64,000 nt of DNA from Macrocystis pyrifera. Lineage: Eukaryota > Sar > Phaeophyceae > Laminariales > Laminariaceae. The notes beneath the pieces are model-generated. The model did not search any database. It was not told the origin of the DNA and saw nothing but the letters and a program-made list of their open reading frames with translations. The translations under genes and the position numbers were made by a program. The stretch covers positions 1 to 64,000 of the forward strand of contig JASSKH010000009.1 in assembly GCA_031763025.1 (NCBI GenBank), written 5' to 3'. Below, piece after piece: positions 35,590 through 46,411 of this stretch; within the stretch, counting starts at the first letter, position 1, and every line of letters starts with the position of its first letter.

Positions 35590-38500
35590 GACTTGATTTC
35601 AGTATGGTCTATCTGAAATTACTTGGTACTAGTGTGGTGGGCACTAAATTAGTAGGTTTTAGTATGGTCGGCGACAAAAACATTATCTTGGTGTGTTGGA
35701 CGGAATGAACTCGATGTGACGATGGTAAAAACAAATCGGCTGGTTTTTAGTATGGTGTATCTGAAATTACTTGTTTTTAGTGTGGTAAACAGTAAATTAC
35801 TTGGTTTTAGTATGGTCGGAGAAAAAAAGTTGATTTTAGTGTGTTGGCCGGAATGAATCCGATTTTTCGATGGTCGACAAAAATTAGTATAGTATCTGAA
35901 AGTACGCGTTTTTAGTGTGGTGGGCACGAAATTACTTGGTTTTAGCATGGTAAATATGAAATCACTTGGTTTTAGTAAGGTGGGCACGACATGAATTGGT
36001 TCTGGTATGGTGAAAAACAACTTGATATATGACTCAATTTTAGTATGACCAATCCGAAATTACTTGGTTTTGGTATCGTGGGAACAAAATAACTTGGTTT
36101 TAGTATGGTGAAAAAAACTTGATATTTTAGTATTGTCGACGAAAATAACTCGATTTTATCATGGTCGAAAAAATGACTTGATTGTCATATTACCGATCTG
36201 ATATTACTTGGTTTTAGTATGAGGGCACGAAATGACTTGGTTTTAGAATGGTGAAAAATAAGTTCGTATTTATAGTATTGGCGACAAAAATTACACGATT
36301 TTATCGTGGTCGAAAAAATGACTTGATTTTAGTATGACTAATCAGAAATTACTTGGTTTTAGTATGATGGGCACGAAATGACTTGGTTTTAGTATGGTGA
36401 AAAAAACTTGATATTTTAGTATTGTCAACAAAAATAACTCGATTTTATCATGGTTGAAAAAATGACTTGATTTTAGTATGACCTATGCGAAATTACTTGG
36501 TTTTAGTATGGTGGCGCACGAAATGACTTCGTTTTAGTACGTCGAAAAAAAAACTTGATATTTCAGAATTGTCGACTAAAATAACTCGATTTTGTCATGG
36601 TCACAAAAATGACTTGATTTTAGTATCACCGATCTGAAATTACTTGGTTTTAGTATGGTGGGCACGAAATGACTTGGTTTTAGTATGGTGAAAAAGAAAT
36701 TGATGTTTCAATATTGTCGACAAAAATAACTCGATTTTATCCTGGTCGTAAAAATGACTTGATTTCAGTATGACTACTCTGAAATTACTTGGTTTTAGTA
36801 TGGTGGGCACAAAATGACTTGGTTTTAGTATGGTGAAAAAAAAAATGATATTTTGGTATTGTCGACGAAAACTACTCGATTTTATCATGGTCAAAAAAAT
36901 GACTTGATTTTAGTATGACCAATTCGAAATTACTTGGTTTTAGTATGGTGGGCTCGAAATCACTTGGTTTTAGTAGGGTGCAAAAAAACTTGATATTTTT
37001 GTATTGTCGACAAAAATAACAAGTTTTTTATCATGGACAAAAAAATGACTTGATTTTAGTATGACTAATCTGAAATTACTTGGTTTTAGTATGGTGGGCA
37101 CGAAATGACTTGGTTTTAGTATGGTGAACAAAACTCGATATTTTTGTATTGTCGACAAAAATAACTCGATTTTATCGTCGTCGAAAAAGTGACTTGATTT
37201 TAGTATGGCCAATCCGATATTACTTGGTTTTAGTATGGTGGGCAAGAAATCACTTGGTTTTAGTATGGTGAAAAAAAAAACATGATATTTTTGTATTGTC
37301 GACAAAAATAACAAGATTTCATCGTGGTCGAAAAAATGACTTGATTTTAGTATGACCAATCTGAAATTACTTGGTTTTAGTATGGTGGGCAAGAAATCAC
37401 TTGGTTTTAGTATGGTGAAAAAAAAACATGATATTTTTGTATTGTCGACAAAAATAACAAGATTTCATCGTGGTCGAAAAAATGACTTGATTTTAGTATG
37501 ACCAATCTGAAATTACTTGGTTTTAGTATGGTGGGCTCGAAATCACTTGGTTCTAGTATGGTGAATTTTTTTTTCATATTTTTGTATTGACGTCAAAAAA
37601 ACCTCGATTTTATTTTTGTCGAAAAAATGACTTGATTTTAGTATGACCAATCCGTAACTACTTAGTTTTAGTATGGTGGGCACGAATTGACTTAATTGGT
37701 TTTAGTATGGTGAAAAAAAACTTGATATTTTTGTGTTGTCGACAAAAATAACAAGATTTCATCGTGGTCGAAAAAATGACTTGATTTTAGTATGACCAAT
37801 CCGAAATTACTTGGTTTTAGTATGGTGGGCACGAAATGACTTGGTTTTAGTATGGTAAAAAAAAACTTGATATTTTTTGTACTGTCGACGAAAATAACAA
37901 GATTTCATCGTGGTCTAAAAAATGACTTGATTTTAGTATGACCAATCCGAAATTACTTGGTTTTAGTATGGTGGGCTCGAAATCACTTGGTTCTAGTATG
38001 GTGAATTTTTTTTTCATATTTTTGTATTGACGTCAAAAAACCCTCGATTTTATCGTTGTCGAAAAAAATGACTTGATTTTAGTATGACCAATTCGAAATT
38101 ACTTGGTTTTAGTATTGTGGGCACGAAATGACTTGGTTTTAGTACGGTGAAAAAAAACTTGATATTTTTGTATTGTCGACAAAAACAACAAGATTTCATC
38201 GTGGTCGAAAAAATGACTTGATTTTAGTATGACCAATCCGAAATTACTCGGTTTTAGTATGGTGGGCACTAAATGACTTGGTTTTAGTATGGTGAAAACA
38301 AACTTGATATTTCTAATTTCACGACGAAAATAACACGATTTCATCGTGGTCGAAAAAACTGACTTGTTTTTAGTATGACCAATCCGAAACTACTTGTTTT
38401 CAGTATGGTGGGCACGAAATGACTTGGTTTTAGTGTTATGAAAATAAACTCGATATTTTCGTGTTGTCGACAAAAATAACACGATTTCGTCATGGTCGAA

Positions 38501-38850
38501 AAACTATCTTGATTTTAGTATTACCAAATCGAAATTACTTGGTTTTAGTATGGTGGGCACTAAATGACTTGGTTTTAGTATGGCGAAAAAAAAAATCGAT
38601 ATTTTTGTATTGTCGACAAATCAACTCGATTTTGTCATGGTCGAAAAAATGACTTGGTTTTAGTATGAACAATCTCAAATAACTTGGTTTTAGTATGGTG
38701 GGCACGAAATTATTGGTTTTAGTATGGTGAAAAAACAACTTCATATTTGTATAATCGATAAAAAACTCGATTTTGTCATGATCGAAAAAAATGACTTGAT
38801 TTTAGTATGGTCGTTCTGAAATTACTTGGTTTGAGAATGGTGGGCACGAA
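35590..38850 (+). repeat. AT-rich satellite, ~146-bp period, about 22 units
   Basis: Composite unit containing TATGACCAATCTGAAATTAC, TTGGTTTTAGTATGGTGGGC, ACGAAATGACTTGGTTTTAG, a run of A, CTTGATATTTTTGTATTGTC, GACAAAAATAAC and TTTCATCGTGGTCGAAAAAA. Two units start near 37,351 and 37,497. It differs from the 26,041-28,745 version by the extra TATTTTTGTATTGTCGACAA subunit, and matches the inverted block at 1-497 in having it. The first 400 bases are degenerate. Confidence 0.9.
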
Positions 38851-39185
38851 ATGAATTGTTTTAGTGTTGCGGTGTCGAAGTGTGGTCATCAGGTGTTAGT
38901 GGTACACATCCTCGGGTGTCATAAGCGGAATGGACTATGGTATAACGGATGTGGTCTACACGGCGGGCTATCCGGGATATCCGGCCCCAAGTCTATTGAA
39001 AAGCTTTTGTTTGGATGTAAAACGGAACTGCTTCTGGTGTGAGACATCCCACACGGTTGTCATTTTCTTTTCATTTCGTTAACAATTCACGTATCTTTCT
39101 TCGAGTCGTCTGGGGTGCTTGACTCGCTCGAGCGGTACAGCTATAATGCCGGCCTCGAGTTTGAGTTAGGTCGTACGGGTCTTAC
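38851..39185. other. Low-copy island between two satellites
   Basis: About 330 bases without satellite periodicity, starting near GTTTTAGTGTTGCGGTGTCG. No supported gene and no homology to other parts of the window that I can see. Confidence 0.45.
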
Positions 39186-41111
39186 CATAGAATGAGTTAC
39201 TTGATTTTTGTATTGTCGGCAAAATTACCTCGATTTTATCGAGGTCTGGTCATGTTGGAATAACCTGATTTTAGTATGGTCATTTTGAAATGACTTGATT
39301 TTAGTATGGTCATTTTGAAATAACTCGATTTTAGTATGATCACTTAGAAATAACTTGATTTTAGTATGGTCATTTTGAAATGACTTGATTTTAGTGTAGT
39401 CATTTAGAAATGACTTGATTTTAGTGTGCTCATTTCGAAATGACTTGATTTTAGTATGGTCAATTTGATACGACTTGATTTTAGTATGGTCACGTTGAAA
39501 TGACTTGATTTTACCATGGTCACCTTGATACGACTTGATTTTAGTATGGTCAATATGAAATGACTTGATTTTAGCTTGGACATTTTTAAATGACTTGGTT
39601 TTAGCATGGTCATGTTGAAATGACTTGATTTTAGTATGGTCATTTTGAAATGACTTGATTTTAGTATGGTCATTTTGAAATGACTTGATTTTAGTATGGT
39701 CATTTTGAAATTACTTGATTTTAGTACGGTTATTTTGAAATGACTTGATTTTGGTATGTCATTTTGAAATGACTTGATTTTTGTATGGTCATTTTGAAAT
39801 GACTTGATTTTAGTGTGGTCATGTTGAAATTACTTGATTTTAGTGTGGTCATGTTGGAATTACTTGATTTTAGTACGGTCATTTCGAAATGAACTGATTT
39901 TAGTGTGGTCATTTCGAAATGACTTGATTTTAGTATGGTCATGTTGAAATGACTTGATTTTAGTGTGGTCATTTTGAAATGACTTGATTTTAGTACGGTC
40001 ATTTTGAAATGACTTGATTTTAGTATGGTCATGTCGAAATGACTTGATTTTAGTATGGTCATCTTGAAATGACTTGCTTTCAGTATGGTCATGTTGAAAT
40101 GACTTGATTTCAGTATGGTCATGTCGAAATGACTTGATTTTAGTATGGTCATTTTGAAATGGCTTGATTTTAGTATGGTCATTTTGAAATGACTTGATTT
40201 TAGTATGGTCATGTCGAAATGACTTGATTTCAGTATGGTCATTTTGAAATGACTTGATTTTAGTATGGTCATGTTGAAATGACTTGATTTTAGTATGGTC
40301 ATTTTGAAATGACTTGATTTTAGTATGGTCATTTTGAAATGACTTGATTTTAGTATGGTCATGTTGAAATGACTTGATTTTAGTACGGAAATTTTGATAC
40401 GACTTGATTTTAGTATGGTCATTTTGAAATGACTTGATTTTAGTATAGTCATGTTGAAATGACTTGATTTTAGTACGGTCATTTTGAAATAAACTTGATT
40501 TTAGTATGGTCACTTTGAAATGACTTGATTTTAGTATGTTCATTTTGAATTGACTTGATTTTAGTATGGTCATTTTGAAATGACTTGATTTTGGTATGGT
40601 CATTTTGAAATAACTTGGTTTTAGTGTGGTCATTTCGAAACGACTTGATTTTAGTATGGTTATTTCGAAATGACTTGATTTTAGCATGGTCATTTCGAAA
40701 TAACTTGATTTTAGTATGGTCATTTCGAAATGACTTGATTTTAGTTTGGTCATGTTGATATGACTTGATTTTAGTAAAGTCTTGTTGAAATGACTTGATT
40801 TTAGTATGGTCATTTTGAAATGACTTGATTTTGGTAAAGTCATGTTGAAATGACTTGATTTTAGTATGGTCATTTGAAATGACTTGATTTTAGTATGGTC
40901 ATGTGGAAATGACTTGATTTTAGTATGGTCATGTTGAAATTACTTGATTTTAGTATGGTTATTTTGATATGACTTGATTTTAGTATGGTCTTGTTGAAAT
41001 GACTTGATTTTAGTATGGTCATGTTGAAATGATTTGATTTTAGTATGGTCATGTTGAAATGACTTGATTTTAGTATGGTCATGTCGAAATGACTTGATTC
41101 TAGTATGGTCA
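39186..41111 (+). repeat. 30-bp satellite, about 62 units
   Basis: Same monomer as 28,746-29,937 (ATGACTTGATTTTAGTATGG plus TCATTTTGAA). Minus-strand frames made of decapeptide repeats run for up to 337 codons (40,873-39,860) because the period is three times ten. Frame changes coincide with single-base indels in monomers. Variant types are mixed differently from the left block. Confidence 0.95.
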
Positions 41112-41347
41112 TGTTGAAATAACTTGATTTTAGTATTGTGGGACGCAAATGACTTGATTTTAGTATGGTCAACGATTTTGTACTTGGTTTTAGTATTGAT
41201 TTCTGAAATGACTTGATTTTAGTGTGAAATGCCCTCGAAAACGTATATTTTGTGGCGAACACCTATTTAAAGTGCCCATAAGCCTATTCAAATAGACCGT
41301 AGTCTTAAATATTCGACCTTCAGTTCTATTTGCAAATAGGCTTAGAG
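41112..41347 (+). other. Conserved satellite-to-telomere junction, copy 2
   Basis: Matches 29,938-30,172 with a handful of differences. The palindrome CTATTTGCAAATAG is intact (41,326-41,339). The other palindrome is broken to CTATTCAAATAG (41,284-41,295). The CCCTAA array starts after the same bases, GGCTTAGAG. Confidence 0.85.
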
Positions 41348-41407
41348 CCCTAACCCTAACCCTAACCCTAACCCTAACCCTAACCCTAACCCTAACCCTA
41401 ACCCTAA
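41348..41407 (+). repeat. Interstitial telomere array 2: 10 perfect CCCTAA units
   Basis: 60 bases of uninterrupted CCCTAA in the same orientation as array 1. The left flank is the shared junction. The right flank is CGCAAATGTTTCGTGG, unrelated to module A or B. Confidence 0.98.
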
Positions 41408-42163
41408 CGCAAATGTTTCGTGGATCAAGAATGTCTACGGTATAATCCTAGCCTTAACATCAAATGTATCTTACGTTTGATATTTCTTCTTGGTTGCAAC
41501 TTGTAAATGGATACGTGACTCGGGTATTTGTTTTCGCCCCATTTGGTTTTTTCAGAGGTGGAAGTGGTGTGGGGCATGGATTTTGTCTTTCAGGCGCTCT
41601 TGGTTAGAATGAGTCGAGTTTTGTTTCGCATGATTTATTTTTGTGTTTTTTGGAAGGAGGCGTGGTGTCGGAAATGGAGTTTCTTTGTTGGGCGCCCTCG
41701 TTTCGAATGATTTTATGAGGCGTGGGCCGAGATTAGCTCACCGCCTACTGACATAATTTACCCAGCGGATATGCCACAGATACTGCGTGGAAACGTGCAT
41801 GGAACACACCCTCTAAATCAATATAATGATTAGAAAAAGCTACGTAACCTGGGCCAGGACATCGGTAATGGGTCCACATACCGTGGGAATGGGGTCTGGT
41901 GGATGGCGTATGCACAGAAGCAATGCGTAGTATTTTGATCTTTAGTGCAAAAAACAATCGGCAGGTGGTTCCTACAACGAACGACAAGCGGCCCTCTGTG
42001 ACGCTCCTTTGCACTTGCCGGTGTTTCTCATTACTGCAAGTAACGAAACCCGATTGCAGAAGGCATGACTGCCGTGGCTTAGCTGCTCCAATAGCTGCGT
42101 GCTGGGTGTGCGAATTGTGTCCTCGGGTGTAGAGTTGCACCCCGCCTTGCTGAGAACCGGGTA

Positions 42164-42175
42164 CCGGGTACCCGG
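42164..42175. repeat. 12-bp perfect palindrome
   Basis: CCGGGTACCCGG inside ACCGGGTACCGGGTACCCGG. The same CCCGGGTACCCG core returns in the minisatellite at 43,209-43,443. Confidence 0.8.
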
Positions 42176-42939
42176 AACGTATGAACCAGAACTGTCCCGG
42201 TTCAATGCGCGGAATCGCGGGTATTTGTGCCCGTCAATTGCTCTATACGCAGCCCCCAAGACTGGGGTCTATGTTGACTTACCACTGCAGTAGCTGTGAC
42301 CCTAGACTTTCGCTTCTCGCCCCTGCAGACTACATACCAATACTCGGGGTGCCCTGATTGCTGTGCTGGCGTTCGCACAACACACACACCATATCCCAAC
42401 CAGCGTAAGCCGCCCTACTTTACGGTAAACCAGGAAATAGACCAATCACCAGAAGTCTCAACCTTTCGAAGTTGTTGTTCGCAGAGATATCGATGCGATT
42501 ACGACATTGAGATCGAACTCCATGGTTTCCCCGCGGGGTTGCTGATATAGGATGTTTGATGACTTCATTAGACGGATACAGGTATTGGTTCTTCTATTTC
42601 GGAACTTTTCTAGCAATATCTGTTTTAATATTCTTGTGCGAAGGTTAAAAGGATTCCCCAGCATTTCTTTTGACTTATTTCGTTGTTTGTGGGTGTGGGG
42701 TTTTCGTCGAATGATTTATTTGATGCAACTATTTACATTCGAACGATCTTTCTGAATGACTGACGCGCGAAATAAGGTCAACAGGAAAATATCACTCCAT
42801 AAACTATTATCTCCCCACTCCCATCGACTCGATCTATGTGTACCTGCATCCTGCACAAAAACCTGTGGAGGATGCGAGTCGTATTGGTCAAGGCGGGTTA
42901 TTCGGCCACCCAGCGTGTTTCCCCAAAACGCCAGTAAAA

Positions 42940-42958
42940 CACGCGGCGGAGCCGCGTG
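42940..42958. other. Strong short hairpin
   Basis: CACGCGGC-GGA-GCCGCGTG: an 8-bp GC-rich perfect stem with a three-base loop, followed by ACTGACCCTG. There is no T run after it, and termination is not implied in a eukaryotic context. Confidence 0.7.
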
Positions 42959-43208
42959 ACTGACCCTGTTGACCTCAAGCCACCCAAGGGATTGGGGTTA
43001 GGGTTAAGTTTAGAGTCAGGCCTGGGGTCGGGTTGTTCTGGGATTGACGACGCAGGTCTTGCTCAAAGGTTTGCGTAGGATGCAGCTGCACATAGCGCAC
43101 GCCCACTCCGTATCTCTTTGCACGATCCGACATAAAATACCATCACCTATTTGCTTTCTTACACTTGACATGATTCATCGATAAAAGCGAAATTAAGTCA
43201 TGCCTTCC

Positions 43209-43443
43209 CACCTTCCGCCTTACCACGCCACCGCTCGAAAGCTAAACTGGGAGGAAATAGTATATGGTAACCCGGGTACCCGTGTCCGTCTTACCACGCC
43301 ACAGCTCAAAGAAAAAAGGAGGGGCAAATATATGGTGGATGGCAACCCGGGTACTTGGACACCCGTGTCCGCCTTACTCGCCGCCGCTCAAACGCTAAAA
43401 AGAGCACAAATGATGTATGGTAATCCGGGTACCCGGGTCCGGT
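43209..43443 (+). repeat. Three-unit minisatellite with GGTACCCG palindromes
   Basis: Units of about 75-85 bases, each with CCGCCTTAC- or CCGTCTTAC-like starts, a CCGCTCAAA- or CAGCTCAAA-like middle, A-rich DNA, then ATGGTAACCCGGGTACCCG or a close variant. The units keep one reading frame open (43,200-43,490), which I attribute to the repeat. Confidence 0.75.
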
Positions 43444-44950
43444 CCCGGCTAAACCCGTTCTCACCCGGTCGGCTACTCGGTTTCAAATAGAGGCCGGGTT
43501 TCAACTCTACTCGGGTGTCGTGGTGTCCTAGCCGCCATTAATAATATCCTGGCTTGATAACGCCATGCATTTCTTTAGAATAAAAAAGGTTATGATTAAT
43601 CCACCAACTTGTATTTTCCTGTTTTAATCACGACCAGATGATAATAATGAAAAAATCGTGAATAATCAAGCGAAACAAACAAAGTAATCATTAATTAAAT
43701 CAAGACCGTATTTTAGTTGAACTAGTGCTAATTCCACAAGTTTGTGTAATATACTCGTAGCATTTTGTTGTACTTGGTCGGGTTTGTATGATGAGCGATT
43801 AAGAATACAGCATTCGTTGTGGTCTCTATTCTACACCGTCTGTGGTGCTTACTGAGTGGCATAAAGGACGCGAAGCAAATGGCAGGAGAAAAGGCACACG
43901 ACGTTATTGGAGCGGTTGGTGGTTGGTATTGGTTTGTCGGGGGAGGTAGTGTCCGTCCGTTATAACCACGAAGTGCCCAGCGCGGGACTGTCGAATCCGT
44001 ACAATCCATTCCGCCGGCGCATCAACTAAAAAACCGCTGCTTACGAATGCACAAAGAAAAAAAACCCCGATGTATATATAACGCATAAAAGAAGCAGAAC
44101 GTTTTCTTTGCCCACGCTATTGTTTTTGTTGTTCTCACATTAATGCATCGCCACCATACAATGCAGTACGTGGTCGCAGGACAAGCTCCACAACGCTCGT
44201 GTGGTGTACGAATATCACACATGATAGTTGAAGCGCATCTACCCCATATAAAAAAAAAAGAAGTGAGGTCCGCGCGCATACGTTGAAGTTGACCAACATT
44301 TTCCCGCTGGCCTCAGGCAAGCGATTGCTGCTGCTCGTCCCGTCACCGCGTTTGGGATGCTGAAAGTCAACTCCGATAGTTCCACACACAGGGCACCCGA
44401 TGAGGTGTTGTTTGGAAATTGACGATCGCATCCGCGAAGGCTTCGGCCTGATGCTTGCGGCATGGGCGTAACCGTGTCGAAATAAGTCTTTCCGTAGGTG
44501 ACCATAGAGTGACCCTCATCGGACAGACGGATAATTTTCATGAATTCATTCTAGAGACCACAAGTGTACCACTTGTGAAATAAGGCTCACAAAATACGGA
44601 CAGTTGAGCAACTGCATGTACGCTATGTATGGTGGTGGAACACCGAGGACCAGATACCAGTGGTACCAGGTGTGTATAAGGTAAACAAGTAAAACCAAAG
44701 GCGAAAATAAGGAAAAACAAGAAGATACCGAGCAAGATGCCTTCGAAAGAACATACCAGGTACGGACCACTGGTATCAGGTATATATATATAATATACAC
44801 TCCGGGCAAAACATCGGACCAAGAAAAATAATATAGAAGCCCCCGGGCAAGTAACAAGAACATATGTTACGGACCACACAACCTAAAAGCATCCTTATGC
44901 ATATGGGTCCGAGGGAACGTACGTAATTCGAGTATCACTCGCGATAGTGT

Positions 44951-46060
44951 TTGCACCCGACTATGCTACATGGACAACAACACCTTAAGGCACCAGAAAG
45001 TGAAACTCGACAGAGGAGGCATAACGAAATGGGGCAACGAAAGTATGCCCTTGGAACGCGTGCAAAATACGACCGTGTCCTCTCTGTGTTGCCGTTTCAG
45101 TTAGGCCTATATCGCTACCGAAATACGTGGTAGTGTTCAGTTTGTCGTCTTGCTTTAGCGAGACAAAGTGTAGACCTGCTCGTTCAAGCGTATCCTCGAT
45201 GCAATCAAACTGGACTGTCCCACAACTCCAAATACACCCGTACCCCAACATTCAACATGAAAATCACAGCTTCACATGAAAGCGTTGCAACCATCGGTCC
45301 ACCTCCTTGACGGGGATAATTCCCGCCGCTCTACCCCATCATCATACTCCTCCGGCAAATGCTCGCACCTGAAAAAAATGGCGAATATACTCTCTTTTTG
45401 TGTCATTTGTTGTAGGTTTTGTCATCGATAGTTTACACGAGGAGCGAACCGTTACCACAGCGTAGAGTGAACCTCTGTGGATGAGACACACGGGAATGGT
45501 GCAAAGCAATCGTGACTCGCAACGCTTGCGAGATGGGATCCTGGCACCGTATCAAGGCTTCGGATGGATATGCGCTGTCAAGGAACTATTCTTGAGTCCT
45601 TCGTTCACTTGTGCTGAGACAGAGGTTAGCGCTGCTCCTCTTCCAGTACGCCTACAAGGTTATCACACTCCAATATATCACCAAACTGTACGTCCTCACC
45701 CAACCACCCAACCCCAGTGTTCAGAAATAAAACCAAAGCTCGGCATCCAAGACCTGGCCTTATAGCCGGAGTACCTTCCGAAAAGACGGACCGCCGCTCG
45801 ATGCCACAGTTGACGCCCATCAGTAGTATTTACGGATGTATTAATGCCGGCAAATATACTTGCAGCTCGTACCTCTCGCGCTAGTGGATTTGCACCCAAC
45901 TATGTTACAAGGGCAGCGACTGGCTCTCCAGCGTAGAACGGTACTTGCCAGTCAAGGCACATGAGACAACTTCAATGGATTCGATGCCCTCGGAACGATG
46001 GCAATTTACTTTGTTACTTCCGTATAGTCCCTTCAGTTGGGCTTACGGCGTTAAGTGACT
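44951..46060 (+). repeat. Pair of diverged dispersed repeats
   Basis: TTTGCACCCGACTATGCTAC near 44,952 and TTTGCACCCAACTATGTTAC near 45,890 start two stretches of about 170 bases with further shared pieces (TGCCCTTGGAACG / TGCCCTCGGAACG and TTTCAGTTAGGCC / CTTCAGTTGGGCT). A linked pair is CTATTCTTGAGTCC near 45,588 and CTAGTCTTGAGTCC near 46,058. Similarity is patchy. Confidence 0.4.
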
Positions 46061-46411
46061 AGTCTTGAGTCCGTCATCGTCTTGTGGTCAGACAGACCGT
46101 GCCTGGAAACCAGACATCGGAAGGGTGGAGTAGGTGAGCCCACGGATTTGTTTGACGACGTCATCGTGCAGTTGGCACGAAGAGAACGCGGCAAGCAAAC
46201 GGAACACGAGTCAAACGGCACCCCATTCGCTTAGGCTCTGGTCGAAACAACCTGTGGGGTATGTTATTCATTGAACTCAAACAATGCTTCCGTGCGCCGG
46301 AATAGGATTGGCCAGCGAAACCGCGAAAAACGATCACCACTAAATTCTGTAGGCTTCAGTTGAAGATTTGGGGAACCGTTGGTATTCGACCTCACCTTGG
46401 GCCTGGTGATA

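Larger units (their letters stand above)
41408..46411. other. Gene-poor region with palindromes and small repeats
   Basis: About 5 kb without a gene I can support. It contains a GTACCC palindrome, a strong hairpin, a short TTAGGG remnant in reverse orientation at 42,998-43,006, a three-unit minisatellite (43,209-43,443), a TA microsatellite near 44,785, and a pair of diverged repeats at 44,951-45,120 and 45,890-46,060. Confidence 0.5.

Noticed and set aside
44239-44541. Copia-like or Cys-rich protein fragment
   Set aside because: A few suggestive residues (CPVCG, TYGKTYFDT) occur in different overlapping phases, with no consistent domain in any one of them.
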